64,000 nt of DNA from JAGTVG01 sp965365275 (lineage in GTDB: Bacteria; Bacteroidota; Bacteroidia; Cytophagales; Cyclobacteriaceae). Under the pieces are notes generated by a model that made no database searches, was not told the DNA's origin, and was given only the letters and a program-made list of their open reading frames with translations. Of the stretch, positions 46,649-55,896 are shown in pieces. The stretch covers positions 1 to 64,000 of the forward strand of contig CBDUBA010000013.1 of assembly GCA_965365275.1 (NCBI GenBank), in the 5' to 3' direction. The first letter of the stretch is position 1. Every line of letters starts with the position of its first letter. Both the position numbers and the translations under genes were made by a program.

Positions 46649-46877
46649 TTATAATTGTAGTAAAGACACTTTTAAGGCTTAATATGGTTTTAGTCTGTGT
46701 TTTCAACTATATTTGGGCGCGATATTTGCTTAATTTTTTTAAAAATTTATTTTCCTGTGTAGCTGATAAGCAGAAAATCATTTTATTCTCAGGAATATAA
46801 AATGTATTCTTAGGATATATGATCATGATTATTTACCGCTAACTGGTTTCATAGGATCATTGAAAAAAAATAATCAG

Positions 46878-47483
46878 ATGAAAAAATTAGTACTGTTTTT
46901 TCTATTTAATTTCCTTCTTATCTCCTTTTCGTTCACTCAGGTTAGCTATAAAGTTGATGAAGGAAGTACAATGACGATCACTGGTACATCAACACTTCAT
47001 GACTGGACGAGTAAAGTGAATGAGATCGGTGGAGATTTTGTATTTAAAAACGAAATAAAGGACAAAAAACTTCCAAAATCTGGTAGTATAGTTGAGCAAA
47101 TTAAGATGGTTATTCCAGTCTTAAGTATTGAAAGTCCGCGGGGTTCAACGATGGACAATAAAACATATAATGCGCTTAAATCCGAGGATCATCCCGAAAT
47201 GATCTTTGAGGTAAAAAGTGATAATATTGAAAGTATTATTGATAAATCAGCAGAAAAATTTCTTTTAAAAGTTACCGGCGATCTGACCCTGGCCGGGTAT
47301 ACGAAGGAAATCACAATTGATCTGGAAGGTCAAAAATTAACCAATGGTCAATTAAAATTTCTAGGTGCTTACCCTATTGATATGGTTGAATTTGAGATAG
47401 AACCTCCATCAGCCATGTTCGGCCAGATCAAAACCGGGAAAGATGTTGTTATTGACTTTGATTTATTATTGAGTGAAAATTAA
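46878..47483 (+). CDS. YceI family exported protein
   Basis: A 201-residue protein with a signal peptide (M-K-K-L-V-L-F-F-L-F) ending near S-F-T-Q. The YceI-like lipocalin fold is indicated by strand-rich sequence with T-G-T-S-T-L-H-D-W-T-S near residue 35. Further motifs are S-E-D-H-P-E-M-I-F in the middle and T-G-D-L-T-L-A-G-Y-T-K-E-I later. Such proteins bind isoprenoid-like lipids in the periplasm. The ATG is preferred to a TTG six codons earlier. It is followed 21 nt later by the formylglycine-enzyme-like gene. Confidence 0.88.
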   Translation: MKKLVLFFLFNFLLISFSFTQVSYKVDEGSTMTITGTSTLHDWTSKVNEIGGDFVFKNEIKDKKLPKSGSIVEQIKMVIPVLSIESPRGSTMDNKTYNALKSEDHPEMIFEVKSDNIESIIDKSAEKFLLKVTGDLTLAGYTKEITIDLEGQKLTNGQLKFLGAYPIDMVEFEIEPPSAMFGQIKTGKDVVIDFDLLLSEN

Positions 47484-47504
47484 GAAGTGAAAATCCTATT
47501 TACA

Positions 47505-48536
47505 ATGAGACAATTATTTAGTATTATTACTAAATCTATCCTGTTATTCGTGACTTTAATGTTAATAACGTACGATTCAAATATAAAAGCACAGGAAGAT
47601 AGTGGCGATGAACATAAAGCCTTTGAGCAAGCAATACCTGGCTCTAACATATCCATCGAAATGGTTCCCATTCCTGCAGGAAAATTTAAAATCGGGAGTC
47701 CTGAAACAGAACCAGGCAGGGATACAGATGAAGGACCACAAAAAGAAGTGCAAGTTGATGGATTCTGGATGAGTAAATTTGAGATCACCTGGGATCAGTA
47801 TGAACTGTTTATGTATGTTGAAAACATTGTCAAAGACTCTATTCTTATAGAGGATGATCTCCTGAAGGATAATGAAGCGGATGCCATTATGCGCCCCAGT
47901 CCGCCCTATGAAGATCCATCCTTCGGTATGGGGAAATATGGCTATCCGGCAGGAAGTATGACACAGTTTGGCGCTTTAATGTTTTGTAAATGGTTATCTA
48001 CAAAAACGGGTTACCTATACCGCCTGCCAACTGAGGCTGAGTGGGAATATGCCTGTAGGGCCGGCTCAGAAACATCCTACTTCTTTGGAGATGATATCGC
48101 TGAACTGGATGATTATGGATGGAGTTATGAAAACAGTCAGTACAATTATCATAAGGTAGGCGAGAAAAAACCGAATGCCTGGGGATTATATGATATGTTG
48201 GGAAATGTTGCCGAGTGGACCCTGGATCACTATTTTGCTGATATCTACGCCCAATGGGAAGGCGAAGACCTGGTAAATCCCTGGTCAAAGCCTCAGGCAC
48301 TGGATCCAAGGACTGTTAGAGGGGGAAGTTATGATGATGATAAGGATAAACTCCGATGTGCATCCAGAATACCTTCTAATCCAGATAAATGGAAACAAAG
48401 AGATCCCCAGATCCCGAAAAGTTTCTGGTGGAATACAGATTCTCCATTTGTCGGTTTTAGAATTGTACGATCTTTCAAAAAAATGACCCAGGAAGAAATG
48501 GACGCTTTCTGGAGTTTTAACCTTGATGAAGACTAA
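47505..48536 (+). CDS. Formylglycine-generating enzyme family protein, catalytic Cys missing
   Basis: A 343-residue exported protein; residues 1-30 form a signal peptide ending I-K-A-Q. The FGE-sulfatase fold is clear from P-T-E-A-E-W-E-Y-A-C-R-A-G, W-G-L-Y-D-M-L-G-N-V-A-E-W and R-G-G-S-Y. In true FGE the active site is S-Y-C-x4-C-A-A-R. Here the second cysteine is kept (L-R-C-A-S-R) but the first is replaced in S-Y-D-D-D-K, so formylglycine formation is doubtful. Many family members have other roles. A GTG start six codons upstream is possible (47487). It lies between yceI and an exported oxidoreductase gene. Confidence 0.87.
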   Translation: MRQLFSIITKSILLFVTLMLITYDSNIKAQEDSGDEHKAFEQAIPGSNISIEMVPIPAGKFKIGSPETEPGRDTDEGPQKEVQVDGFWMSKFEITWDQYELFMYVENIVKDSILIEDDLLKDNEADAIMRPSPPYEDPSFGMGKYGYPAGSMTQFGALMFCKWLSTKTGYLYRLPTEAEWEYACRAGSETSYFFGDDIAELDDYGWSYENSQYNYHKVGEKKPNAWGLYDMLGNVAEWTLDHYFADIYAQWEGEDLVNPWSKPQALDPRTVRGGSYDDDKDKLRCASRIPSNPDKWKQRDPQIPKSFWWNTDSPFVGFRIVRSFKKMTQEEMDAFWSFNLDED

Positions 48537-48566
48537 AAGACTTTTTTAACTCAAATAGATAATATT

Positions 48567-49877
48567 ATGAACGAAAAACTTTCTGTAAACCGACGAAATT
48601 TCGTGAAAGGTTCCGCTACAGTTGCCGGAGGCGTTATGCTGGGGGGAATGCCTTTAAAATCACGAGCAAAATCTGCAGCCAATGATACATTAAAAATAGC
48701 CGTTGTAGGCTGTGGCGGCAGAGGCACTGGAGCAGCCGTTCAGGCACTCAGTGTCAAGGAAAATGTAGAACTCGTAGCCATGGCTGATGCCTTCAAGGAC
48801 AGGCTTGACAGCAGTTATGAAAACATTTCCAAAAAAATTGAAGACAAGAAGAGGGTAAATGTAAAGGATAAGGATAAATATGTTGGCTTTGATGCCTATA
48901 AGCCCGCTATTGACATGGCTGATGTTGTTATTCTAACAGCCCCTCCAGGCTTCAGACCTGAACATCTCGAATATGCAATCAATGCTGACAAGCATATTTT
49001 CTGTGAAAAACCACTTGCAACAGATGCGCCAGGGATCCGTAAGGTCCTTGAATTAGCAGAAGTAGCCAAAGCAAAGAAATTAAATGTAGTAGTTGGCCTT
49101 CAAAGGCATTACCAAACTGTCTACAGAGAAATTATGAAGCGGGTCCATGGTGGTGAAATAGGACAAATAACCTCCACTCAAGTTTACTGGAACGGTGGCG
49201 GTGTTTGGGTTCACCCAAAGCAGGATGGCTGGACTGAGATGGAGTATCAAATGAGAAACTGGTATTACTTCAACTGGTTATGTGGAGACCATATTGTTGA
49301 GCAGCATATTCATAACCTGGATGTATCTAACTGGGCAGTTGGCGGACATCCTGTGATTGCTCAGGGAATGGGTGGAAGAGAAGTTCGAACAGCCAAAGAA
49401 TATGGTGAAATATTTGATCACCATTATGTTGAATTCAAATATGAAGATGGTACAGTTATGAATAGTCAGTGCCGTCATATCAGGGGTTGCTTCAATAAAG
49501 TAGCAGAAGAGATCATAGGCACCAAGGGAAAAGTTGACAGTAGCGGGACAATGTATGATCTTAAGGGTAATGTTATTTGGAAGCATCGTAATACTGATGA
49601 TCCAAACCCATATCAGCAGGAACATGATGAGTTATTTGCATCCATAGTGTCGGGAGGTGAGATTAATGACCTCAAGTTTGGTGCAGAAAGCACAATGACA
49701 GCCATAATGGGACGTATGGCAACATATTCCGGTGTTGAAATCCATTGGGATGATGCATTGAACTCAGATATTAAACTTGTACCTGATACATTCAGCTGGA
49801 ATGCTAATCCTCCGGTTATGCCGGACAAGGATGGATTCTATGCTGTTCCTGTACCTGGAGTTACCAAGGTAATATAA
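48567..49877 (+). CDS. Exported Gfo/Idh/MocA family oxidoreductase
   Basis: A 436-residue NAD(P)-dependent oxidoreductase. A twin-arginine signal (V-N-R-R-N-F-V-K-G followed by an Ala/Gly-rich hydrophobic stretch) precedes the Rossmann motif V-V-G-C-G-G-R-G-T-G. The E-K-P-L motif and V-V-G-L-Q-R-H-Y follow, and the C-terminal substrate domain contains Q-H-I-H-N-L-D. It lies 30 nt after the formylglycine-enzyme-like gene, with a strong terminator behind it, so it ends a yceI, FGE-like, oxidoreductase unit. Similar proteins include glycoside-acting enzymes; the substrate is not known. Confidence 0.9.
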   Translation: MNEKLSVNRRNFVKGSATVAGGVMLGGMPLKSRAKSAANDTLKIAVVGCGGRGTGAAVQALSVKENVELVAMADAFKDRLDSSYENISKKIEDKKRVNVKDKDKYVGFDAYKPAIDMADVVILTAPPGFRPEHLEYAINADKHIFCEKPLATDAPGIRKVLELAEVAKAKKLNVVVGLQRHYQTVYREIMKRVHGGEIGQITSTQVYWNGGGVWVHPKQDGWTEMEYQMRNWYYFNWLCGDHIVEQHIHNLDVSNWAVGGHPVIAQGMGGREVRTAKEYGEIFDHHYVEFKYEDGTVMNSQCRHIRGCFNKVAEEIIGTKGKVDSSGTMYDLKGNVIWKHRNTDDPNPYQQEHDELFASIVSGGEINDLKFGAESTMTAIMGRMATYSGVEIHWDDALNSDIKLVPDTFSWNANPPVMPDKDGFYAVPVPGVTKVI

Positions 49878-49899
49878 AAAATTCAGTACTATAAAATTA

Positions 49900-49933
49900 A
49901 AAGCATCAGTGCTCTGCACTGGTGCTTTTTTTT
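49900..49933 (+). terminator. Terminator after the oxidoreductase gene
   Basis: A 13-bp stem with one T-G pair (AAAGCATCAGTGC with GCACTGGTGCTTT) and a 3-nt loop is followed by a T-run. The end of the T-run overlaps the stop codon of the convergent apbE gene, so it probably serves both directions. Confidence 0.88.
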
Positions 49934-50933
49934 ACTTAAGGAAGTTTGGTTCCCCAATTTCGTGACGTCTTAATTTACCTCCCTCCTCTTCTACAATAAT
50001 TGCTTTTACATCGGGCATATCTAATAGAAAACGTGATCCATCTTTTGCACCCAAAATGCTTATGGTTGACGCAATAACATCAGCTTCCATACAATTCGAA
50101 GCCTGAATTGTAACAGTTCTGGGTACTGTAAGCCCATAACCGGTTCTTGGATCGATAATATGACCATATTTTACAGAATCTAACAGTACATAACGGTATA
50201 GGTCACCTGATGTAGCAATGGATGTATTTGTAGCATAAATCACTTGATTATCATTCTGTAAATTTTCAAGTACCAATTTCCAACCCTTTTTACCGGGAGG
50301 CGCTTCACCTGTCCGGATATCCCCGCCGCCGTCTACTAGCAGTTGGTTTATACCGGCATCATTGAATATGTTATATACCGCATCCACTGCAAATCCCTTC
50401 GCGATCCCACCAAGATCAAGTTGCATTCCTTCTTTGGCAAGCATTACTTTTCCATTATCAGGATCTATATGGATATATTTAAATCCAACACGTTGAGATG
50501 CGTCCGTGATCTGTTCAGGTGTGGGTAACCTTTCCTTTCGGCCGGCCCTCCTCCATAGTTGACTATATGGCCCAATAGTAATGTCAAATATCCCATTTGT
50601 TTTAATGGCCCACCCTTGTGCCGTTATTATTACTTTCAGTAAGTCCGGGCTAACCTGTATAAATTCACCACTCCCGGAACTTCTTGATAACCGGTTCAAT
50701 TCACTATCCGGCAAATAATCACTCATGATAAAATTTAATTCATCAATCCTGTTAAAAGCTTCAACACTTTTCTGGATGGCAACATCTCTCTGATCTGTAT
50801 AGCAGATTATCCGGAAAATAGTCCCCATACTTTTATGAGAAAATTCATAGCGTTGGAGTTTTTCATCAATCTGAGAAGAGATTTTTCCAGGCAATAAAAT
50901 TAATATGATGATGATTTTAATAAGAAGATTCAT
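49932..50933 (-). CDS. apbE: FAD:protein FMN transferase (ApbE)
   Basis: A 333-residue exported enzyme with an N-terminal hydrophobic signal. It transfers FMN to threonine or serine of redox proteins such as NqrB/NqrC or RnfG outside the cytoplasm. ApbE motifs seen are M-G-T-I-F-R, F-N-R-I-D-E-L-N near residue 50, L-D-L-G-G-I-A-K-G-F-A-V-D, V-D-G-G-G-D-I-R-T-G, and A-T-S-G-D-L-Y-R-Y followed by H-I-I-D-P-R-T-G. The length is typical. No flavoprotein substrate gene is nearby. Confidence 0.93.
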   Translation of the reverse strand: MNLLIKIIIILILLPGKISSQIDEKLQRYEFSHKSMGTIFRIICYTDQRDVAIQKSVEAFNRIDELNFIMSDYLPDSELNRLSRSSGSGEFIQVSPDLLKVIITAQGWAIKTNGIFDITIGPYSQLWRRAGRKERLPTPEQITDASQRVGFKYIHIDPDNGKVMLAKEGMQLDLGGIAKGFAVDAVYNIFNDAGINQLLVDGGGDIRTGEAPPGKKGWKLVLENLQNDNQVIYATNTSIATSGDLYRYVLLDSVKYGHIIDPRTGYGLTVPRTVTIQASNCMEADVIASTISILGAKDGSRFLLDMPDVKAIIVEEEGGKLRRHEIGEPNFLK

Positions 50934-51020
50934 AAATTAAATAAAAAGCATATTTTTATCATATTTGTATGTAAAATTACTTTTTAGTTATCCAATACAA
51001 AATTTATACCATAGAACCTT

Positions 51021-51806
51021 ATGGAAGACTTTTTAAACTTAAAGGGAAATATAAATCACTCTGTATGCAGATGGTGTTATGACAGCTTGAGTCTGGATAC
51101 ACTTTGTACCGAAGCCAAAAAATTGGGAATAAAATCCATCGATCTGCTGGGTCCGGATGATTTTGAAACATTACATAAACATGAACTGGATTGTGGCATG
51201 GTTTATGGATTACCGGATACCTATGGGATAGAAAAATGTTTCAACCGGATAGAGAATCATGATGACCTATTTGAGATATACCGGGATTTGATTCCTGTTG
51301 TTGCGGATGCCGGTTTCAAGAATATCATCTGCTTCTCTGGTAATCGAGATGGGCTTTCGGATGCAAAAGGAATAGATAATTGTCACTTGGGATTAAAACA
51401 AATAATGCCTTTGGCTGAAAAATATAATGTGAATATTGTAATTGAGTTGCTGAACAGCCTGGTGGATCATCCGGATTATCAGTGCGACCATACTGAATGG
51501 TCTGTAGAGCTATGTAAAAAGCTTGATAATGAGCATTTTAAAATACTTTATGATGTCTACCATATGCAAATAATGGAAGGGAATATTATCAGTAACATAC
51601 AAAAATATTCTTCTTATATCGGACATTATCATACCGGCGGCGTACCTGGCAGGAATGAAATTGATTCCTCTCAGGAATTGAATTACGAGGCAATTATGAA
51701 GGCCATTGTTAAAACCGGGTATTCAGGATATGTAGCCCAGGAATTTATTCCTTTAAGGGATCCTATAGAATCCTTAAGAGAGGCCATAATTCTATGTGAT
51801 GTGTAA
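51021..51806 (+). CDS. Hydroxypyruvate isomerase-like TIM-barrel protein
   Basis: A 261-residue cytosolic protein with an AP-endonuclease-type TIM barrel. It resembles hydroxypyruvate isomerase (Hyi) and related sugar isomerases: R-W-C-Y-D-S-L near residue 14, I-E-L-L-N near the middle, Y-D-V-Y-H-M-Q-I-M-E-G-N, H-Y-H-T-G-G-V-P-G-R-N-E, and a C-terminal Y-V-A-Q-E-F segment. The metal-binding Glu, Asp, His and Glu positions seem conserved. It is followed 27 nt later by an exported relative, so the two genes form a unit. Confidence 0.87.
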   Translation: MEDFLNLKGNINHSVCRWCYDSLSLDTLCTEAKKLGIKSIDLLGPDDFETLHKHELDCGMVYGLPDTYGIEKCFNRIENHDDLFEIYRDLIPVVADAGFKNIICFSGNRDGLSDAKGIDNCHLGLKQIMPLAEKYNVNIVIELLNSLVDHPDYQCDHTEWSVELCKKLDNEHFKILYDVYHMQIMEGNIISNIQKYSSYIGHYHTGGVPGRNEIDSSQELNYEAIMKAIVKTGYSGYVAQEFIPLRDPIESLREAIILCDV

Positions 51807-51833
51807 GACGAATTTGTACTAAAAAAAATAAAA

Positions 51834-52778
51834 ATGAAAAGAAGGAATTTTCTAAAAAAATCAGTTACTGCTGGTAGCACAGCACTAGCTGCATCCACAA
51901 TCGGTGTGCCCGTTATATCTAAAACAATCCCCGGTAAAAAATTTAAATTATTTGAAAAGTACCAGTTCAATTTAAATTATGCCCCTCATTTCGGTATGTT
52001 CAAAAACATGGCCGGGGATGACCTGATAGACCAGATCAAGTTTATGGCAGATGTTGGTTTTACGGCGATGGAAGATAACGGTATGAAGAACCGAACAAAG
52101 GACACACAGGAAAAGATAGCTGCAGAAATGGCCCGATTAAATATGAAAATGGGTGTTTTCGTTGCCCATTCTATATACTGGCGGGAACCCAACCTCACCA
52201 GTGGCAATAAAGATATGAGATCTGAATTTCTTAAAGAAATAGCTGAATCAGTAGAAGTAGCAAAAAGGGTGAATGCGACCTGGATGACGGTAGTACCAGG
52301 GCACGTTGATTTAAGACTTAAAATTGAATACCAGACTTCGAATGTAGTTGATTCATTGAAAATGGCTTCCGAAATTCTCGAACCAAATAATCTTATTATG
52401 GTTCTTGAACCATTGAATTTTTATAATCATCCCGGTTTGTTTCTGGAAAGAATTCCTCAGGCATACGAGGTATGCCGGGCGGTTGGCAGTCCTTCCTGCA
52501 AAATTCTGGATGATCTTTATCATCAGCAGATAACCGAAGGGAACCTGATACCGAATATAGATCATGCATGGGACGAGATCGCTTATTTCCAGATTGGTGA
52601 TAATCCAGGCAGAAAAGAACCCACAACAGGCGAGATAAACTATCTTAATGTCTTTAAGCATATAGACAGCAAAGGATTCAAGGGAATCATGGGAATGGAA
52701 CATGGCAACTCAAAGCCCGGGGCCGAAGGTGAGCAAGCCCTGATCGATGCCTACAAAACAGTAGATAGTTTCAAATAG
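51834..52778 (+). CDS. Exported TIM-barrel isomerase-like protein (Tat signal)
   Basis: A 314-residue protein whose N-terminus (M-K-R-R-N-F-L-K-K followed by a small-residue hydrophobic stretch) is a twin-arginine signal. The mature part has the hydroxypyruvate isomerase/xylose isomerase-like TIM barrel: V-L-E-P-L-N near the middle, L-D-D-L-Y-H-Q-Q-I-T-E-G-N, Q-I-G-D-N-P-G-R-K-E and G-M-E-H-G near the end. It parallels the upstream cytosolic protein, suggesting a pair that handles the same type of substrate on the two sides of the membrane. The substrate is unknown. Confidence 0.86.
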   Translation: MKRRNFLKKSVTAGSTALAASTIGVPVISKTIPGKKFKLFEKYQFNLNYAPHFGMFKNMAGDDLIDQIKFMADVGFTAMEDNGMKNRTKDTQEKIAAEMARLNMKMGVFVAHSIYWREPNLTSGNKDMRSEFLKEIAESVEVAKRVNATWMTVVPGHVDLRLKIEYQTSNVVDSLKMASEILEPNNLIMVLEPLNFYNHPGLFLERIPQAYEVCRAVGSPSCKILDDLYHQQITEGNLIPNIDHAWDEIAYFQIGDNPGRKEPTTGEINYLNVFKHIDSKGFKGIMGMEHGNSKPGAEGEQALIDAYKTVDSFK

Positions 52779-53088
52779 ATGCTATTAAGGTCCCTGATTT
52801 TCTCCATTTATTCATAGATTAAGTATTCTATAGTGGACGGCTGCCGCTGATCTTTTTTATAGACCTTCTAAAAATCGTTAACGATCTATAGAATAATATC
52901 TGTAACCTAAGTGAGAATAATGTAGTATTATTACTGTAAGGGCAAATATTATATTCTTTTAATTTTTGATATTACGATTGAGCATCCCCCAATATGTGGT
53001 ATTTTGTGAAGCTGGGGTTGTTAATTGCCGCAAAAGATTTCGAAAATTAAAATTTTAGTTAGATTTTTATCTAACAACGGGTCAAAAC
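52779..53088. other. Intergenic region with nested inverted repeats
   Basis: About 310 nt with no gene. It contains a 10-nt inverted repeat TATTCTATAG (52824-52833) and CTATAGAATA (52886-52895). The second arm directly abuts the perfect 12-bp palindrome ATCGTTAACGAT at 52874-52885. A short 7-bp hairpin GTTAGAT/ATCTAAC lies at 53058-53075, 13 nt before the histidine kinase start. Confidence 0.45.
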
Positions 53089-55623
53089 ATGCGAATACTC
53101 ACTTTTTTACTGTATGCCACAACGCTGTACCTTAGTGTTAATTATAAATGCTATGGAGATCCAGTTTTAGACCCTATCGATGATCAATACCTGAAACTTA
53201 AGATCGATTCAACACTTTCTTCTGATTCGATTCAAAGATTACATTTTGTTCAATTTCATCTTAGAGAAGCGCATCATGCCCTGAATTCCAATCAACTGGA
53301 TTCTGCCATTTTGCATGCAGAAATGATCACAAAGTATGATGTAAATCAGATTCCCGGGTCACTGTTATCACAAGCTTATTATATAATTGGAAAAACATAC
53401 CGGATAAATAACAGAACGGACCTGGCACTGAAGAATTACCTGGTGGCCATCCAGAAGCTTAGGTATTCAGATGAAATTGAATATAGATCGGTAATTTACC
53501 AGGAACTGGGAGCTATATATCACGAAAATGGCTGGATAAGTAAATCGATAGAAAAATACATCGAAGCCTTGAAAGTAGAGGATAAATTAAAAAATGAATA
53601 CAAGCAGATAGAATTACTGAATATTATAATAGCATTATACCTTGAATCAAATGATTATAAAAATGCGATTCTATACCAGGAGAGACTTTTACCCTTGTAT
53701 TCACGACACGACATGCATAAAGCCCTGGACTTAATGCAAAAAATCTCCGATAATTATCTGGTGGTAAAAAACTATCAGTCTGCAGTCTTTTTACAATCCC
53801 AGATCTTGGATGTAAAAAAGAAATATAACGATGTTGACGGGCAACTGTCAGTCTTACTTGAATTCCTGAAGATCTATAAGCAACAGCAGGATTTTGCAAA
53901 ATTATTTACATATCATAAATTTTTCAGCAACTTATATCATAGCCAGAATAAAAAAGAATTGACCGACAGGGCAAGGACACTGAAGGCTGAAAGTTTACTG
54001 ATCCTTGGTGATGTGTTTACAACATTCGGTAATCTTGATGTAAAAGAAAACTATGATCGGGCCCTATCATATTATGACACAGCCGGTTCCATCTTTTATG
54101 CATTAGGTCAGTATGGCAAAGTTGCAGATGCTAAGTTATCAACTGCAAAAATTTATCACAATCTTAAAGAATATAAGTCAGCTATTGAAAATTGTGAGCT
54201 GGCCGTTCCCTATTTCATTGAGGATAAAAATTATTCCCAGCTAATGCAATCCTATGAATTGATTTCCGAGTCCTATATGGAATTGGATAAATTCAAGCCG
54301 GCTTATCAGGCCCAGGCTCAATATATAAAATATTCTGACAGCCTTAAAGACATCAGGACAAAGCAGATCGATGATTTGATTGACCAGTATAAGGAGAATA
54401 CCAACCGCATAGCTTTTCAGAACCTGGAGCAGGCTATGCTCCAAAAGGAGCTGGATACCTTATCTGACGAATTATTACATCTTGAGATAGAAAAACAAAA
54501 GCGGGATATTGAACTCCTGATCAAGGAAAGGTCCTTAAATGATCTGGCTCTTAAAAATGAGCTATTAAAAAACGAACAAGTAACCAATGAGAATATACTT
54601 CTCCAACAGCAGATAGAGGCAGAATTAAGAGAAAGAAAGATATTGAATCTTCAGGCAGAAAGTAGCCGCCAGGAAGCTGAATTAAAAAATCAACAACTTT
54701 ATCAAATAACCAATGAGCAACAGATATATGCACTTGAGCAGGAAAAGAAATTAAGCGATCTGCAATTGCAAAAGGGAGAAGTTCAGAAAATGGTATACCT
54801 GTTGAGTTCTATCATCATATTTATCCTGTTAATTTCAGCGGTTATAGGATATTTTAATATACGAAAATCAAAAAGTAAAATCTCTGCAAAAAACAGATAC
54901 ATTGAGAAGCAAAATGATAAATTAAAAGATTTAAATGAAGAGAAGAACCGGCTGATTCGAATCGTAGCCCATGACCTTAAAAATCCCCTGACAAGTGCAC
55001 TCACCTTATCTGAAATAATATATAAGAAATTTAACCAGGGCACAAATGAGGAGCAGCATAACATTAGTTTGATCAGGCGATCCCTCCGACGCATGCAGGA
55101 AATGATCAATAAGATCCTGGATGTAAAAGCAATTGATTCAGAACAATTAAATCTCGAATATGAAGCTGTCAATGTAAGACTGATAGTCAAATATCTGACT
55201 GAATTGTTTTCCAGAAAAGCAGAAAAGAAAAACATTACTATACTTAATGAAACTGAAGAATCATTTATTCGCGCCGACAGGGACTACTTCACACAAATCC
55301 TGGAAAACCTGATATCCAATGCGTTGAAGTTCTCATCGATGAATACCATTGTAAGAATTAGCTCACGGGAAAATAACGATTATTGTCAGATTTCGGTGAC
55401 AGATGAAGGGCCTGGATTTAATAAGAAAGAACTGAAGATGCTGTTTCATGAAAATACTAAATTATCGCCCAAACCAACAAATGGCGAATCCAGCAATGGT
55501 CTTGGCCTATCCATAGTAAAAAAATACGTTGAGGCTATGAATGGTAAAGTATGGTGTGAAACGAAGCCAGGACAAGGTTCAACCTTTTACGTTGAATTTG
55601 AAAAGGAAATGGTTCTGGCCTGA
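53089..55623 (+). CDS. TPR-type orphan sensor histidine kinase
   Basis: An 844-residue protein. After a signal-like N-terminus, residues about 40-440 form TPR-like helical repeats that are probably periplasmic. A long coiled coil (about 440-560) leads to one membrane helix at about 566-587. A HisKA domain has phospho-acceptor His628 in V-A-H-D-L-K-N-P-L. The ATPase domain has the N-box L-E-N-L-I-S-N-A-L-K, G1 D-E-G-P-G-F and G2 G-L-G-L-S-I-V. No response regulator gene is next to it, so its partner is elsewhere. This architecture is common in Bacteroidota; the signal is unknown. Confidence 0.92.
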   Translation: MRILTFLLYATTLYLSVNYKCYGDPVLDPIDDQYLKLKIDSTLSSDSIQRLHFVQFHLREAHHALNSNQLDSAILHAEMITKYDVNQIPGSLLSQAYYIIGKTYRINNRTDLALKNYLVAIQKLRYSDEIEYRSVIYQELGAIYHENGWISKSIEKYIEALKVEDKLKNEYKQIELLNIIIALYLESNDYKNAILYQERLLPLYSRHDMHKALDLMQKISDNYLVVKNYQSAVFLQSQILDVKKKYNDVDGQLSVLLEFLKIYKQQQDFAKLFTYHKFFSNLYHSQNKKELTDRARTLKAESLLILGDVFTTFGNLDVKENYDRALSYYDTAGSIFYALGQYGKVADAKLSTAKIYHNLKEYKSAIENCELAVPYFIEDKNYSQLMQSYELISESYMELDKFKPAYQAQAQYIKYSDSLKDIRTKQIDDLIDQYKENTNRIAFQNLEQAMLQKELDTLSDELLHLEIEKQKRDIELLIKERSLNDLALKNELLKNEQVTNENILLQQQIEAELRERKILNLQAESSRQEAELKNQQLYQITNEQQIYALEQEKKLSDLQLQKGEVQKMVYLLSSIIIFILLISAVIGYFNIRKSKSKISAKNRYIEKQNDKLKDLNEEKNRLIRIVAHDLKNPLTSALTLSEIIYKKFNQGTNEEQHNISLIRRSLRRMQEMINKILDVKAIDSEQLNLEYEAVNVRLIVKYLTELFSRKAEKKNITILNETEESFIRADRDYFTQILENLISNALKFSSMNTIVRISSRENNDYCQISVTDEGPGFNKKELKMLFHENTKLSPKPTNGESSNGLGLSIVKKYVEAMNGKVWCETKPGQGSTFYVEFEKEMVLA

Positions 55624-55635
55624 AAAATCTACCTG

Positions 55636-55896
55636 CTAAGCTTTAACACTTCTAATTGATTCTAACAGATTTTTTGTATTTCGATAAATAAAATAGGAAA
55701 CGAGCATCAATACCACGGAGGTGATGAACATGAATATAGGTGAAAATCCCGGTATATAGATGTAAATAATGTTGAAAATAAATCCTGATATTCCTACTAG
55801 AATCCCAAAAGCGGAAAGGACCAGTAAGGTAATTACGATCTTATTGGAGTATTTTACATCTAATAGAAGTTGTTGATATCTTTCCTTATTATCCAT
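55636..55896 (-). CDS. Small membrane protein, 86 residues
   Basis: An 86-residue protein with two membrane helices (about 20-40 and 47-70), a soluble helical N-terminus (M-D-N-K-E-R-Y-Q-Q-L-L) and a basic C-terminal tail. I recognise no family. It converges with the histidine kinase gene with only 12 nt between stops and is divergent from the FAH-family gene 358 nt away. The regular topology supports it being real. Confidence 0.6.
   Translation of the reverse strand: MDNKERYQQLLLDVKYSNKIVITLLVLSAFGILVGISGFIFNIIYIYIPGFSPIFMFITSVVLMLVSYFIYRNTKNLLESIRSVKA

Noticed and set aside
46552..46800. 82-residue plus-strand frame overlapping the end of the 70-residue membrane protein
   Set aside because: It contains a likely promoter element, overlaps a better ORF and is unusually Phe/Leu/Cys-rich, as expected of translated AT-rich DNA.
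47505..48536. Annotation as a functional sulfatase-maturing formylglycine-generating enzyme
   Set aside because: The first catalytic cysteine is replaced, so only family membership can be claimed.
52353..52703. 116-residue minus-strand frame opposite the exported TIM-barrel gene
   Set aside because: It is antisense to conserved active-site sequence of the barrel and shows no family features.
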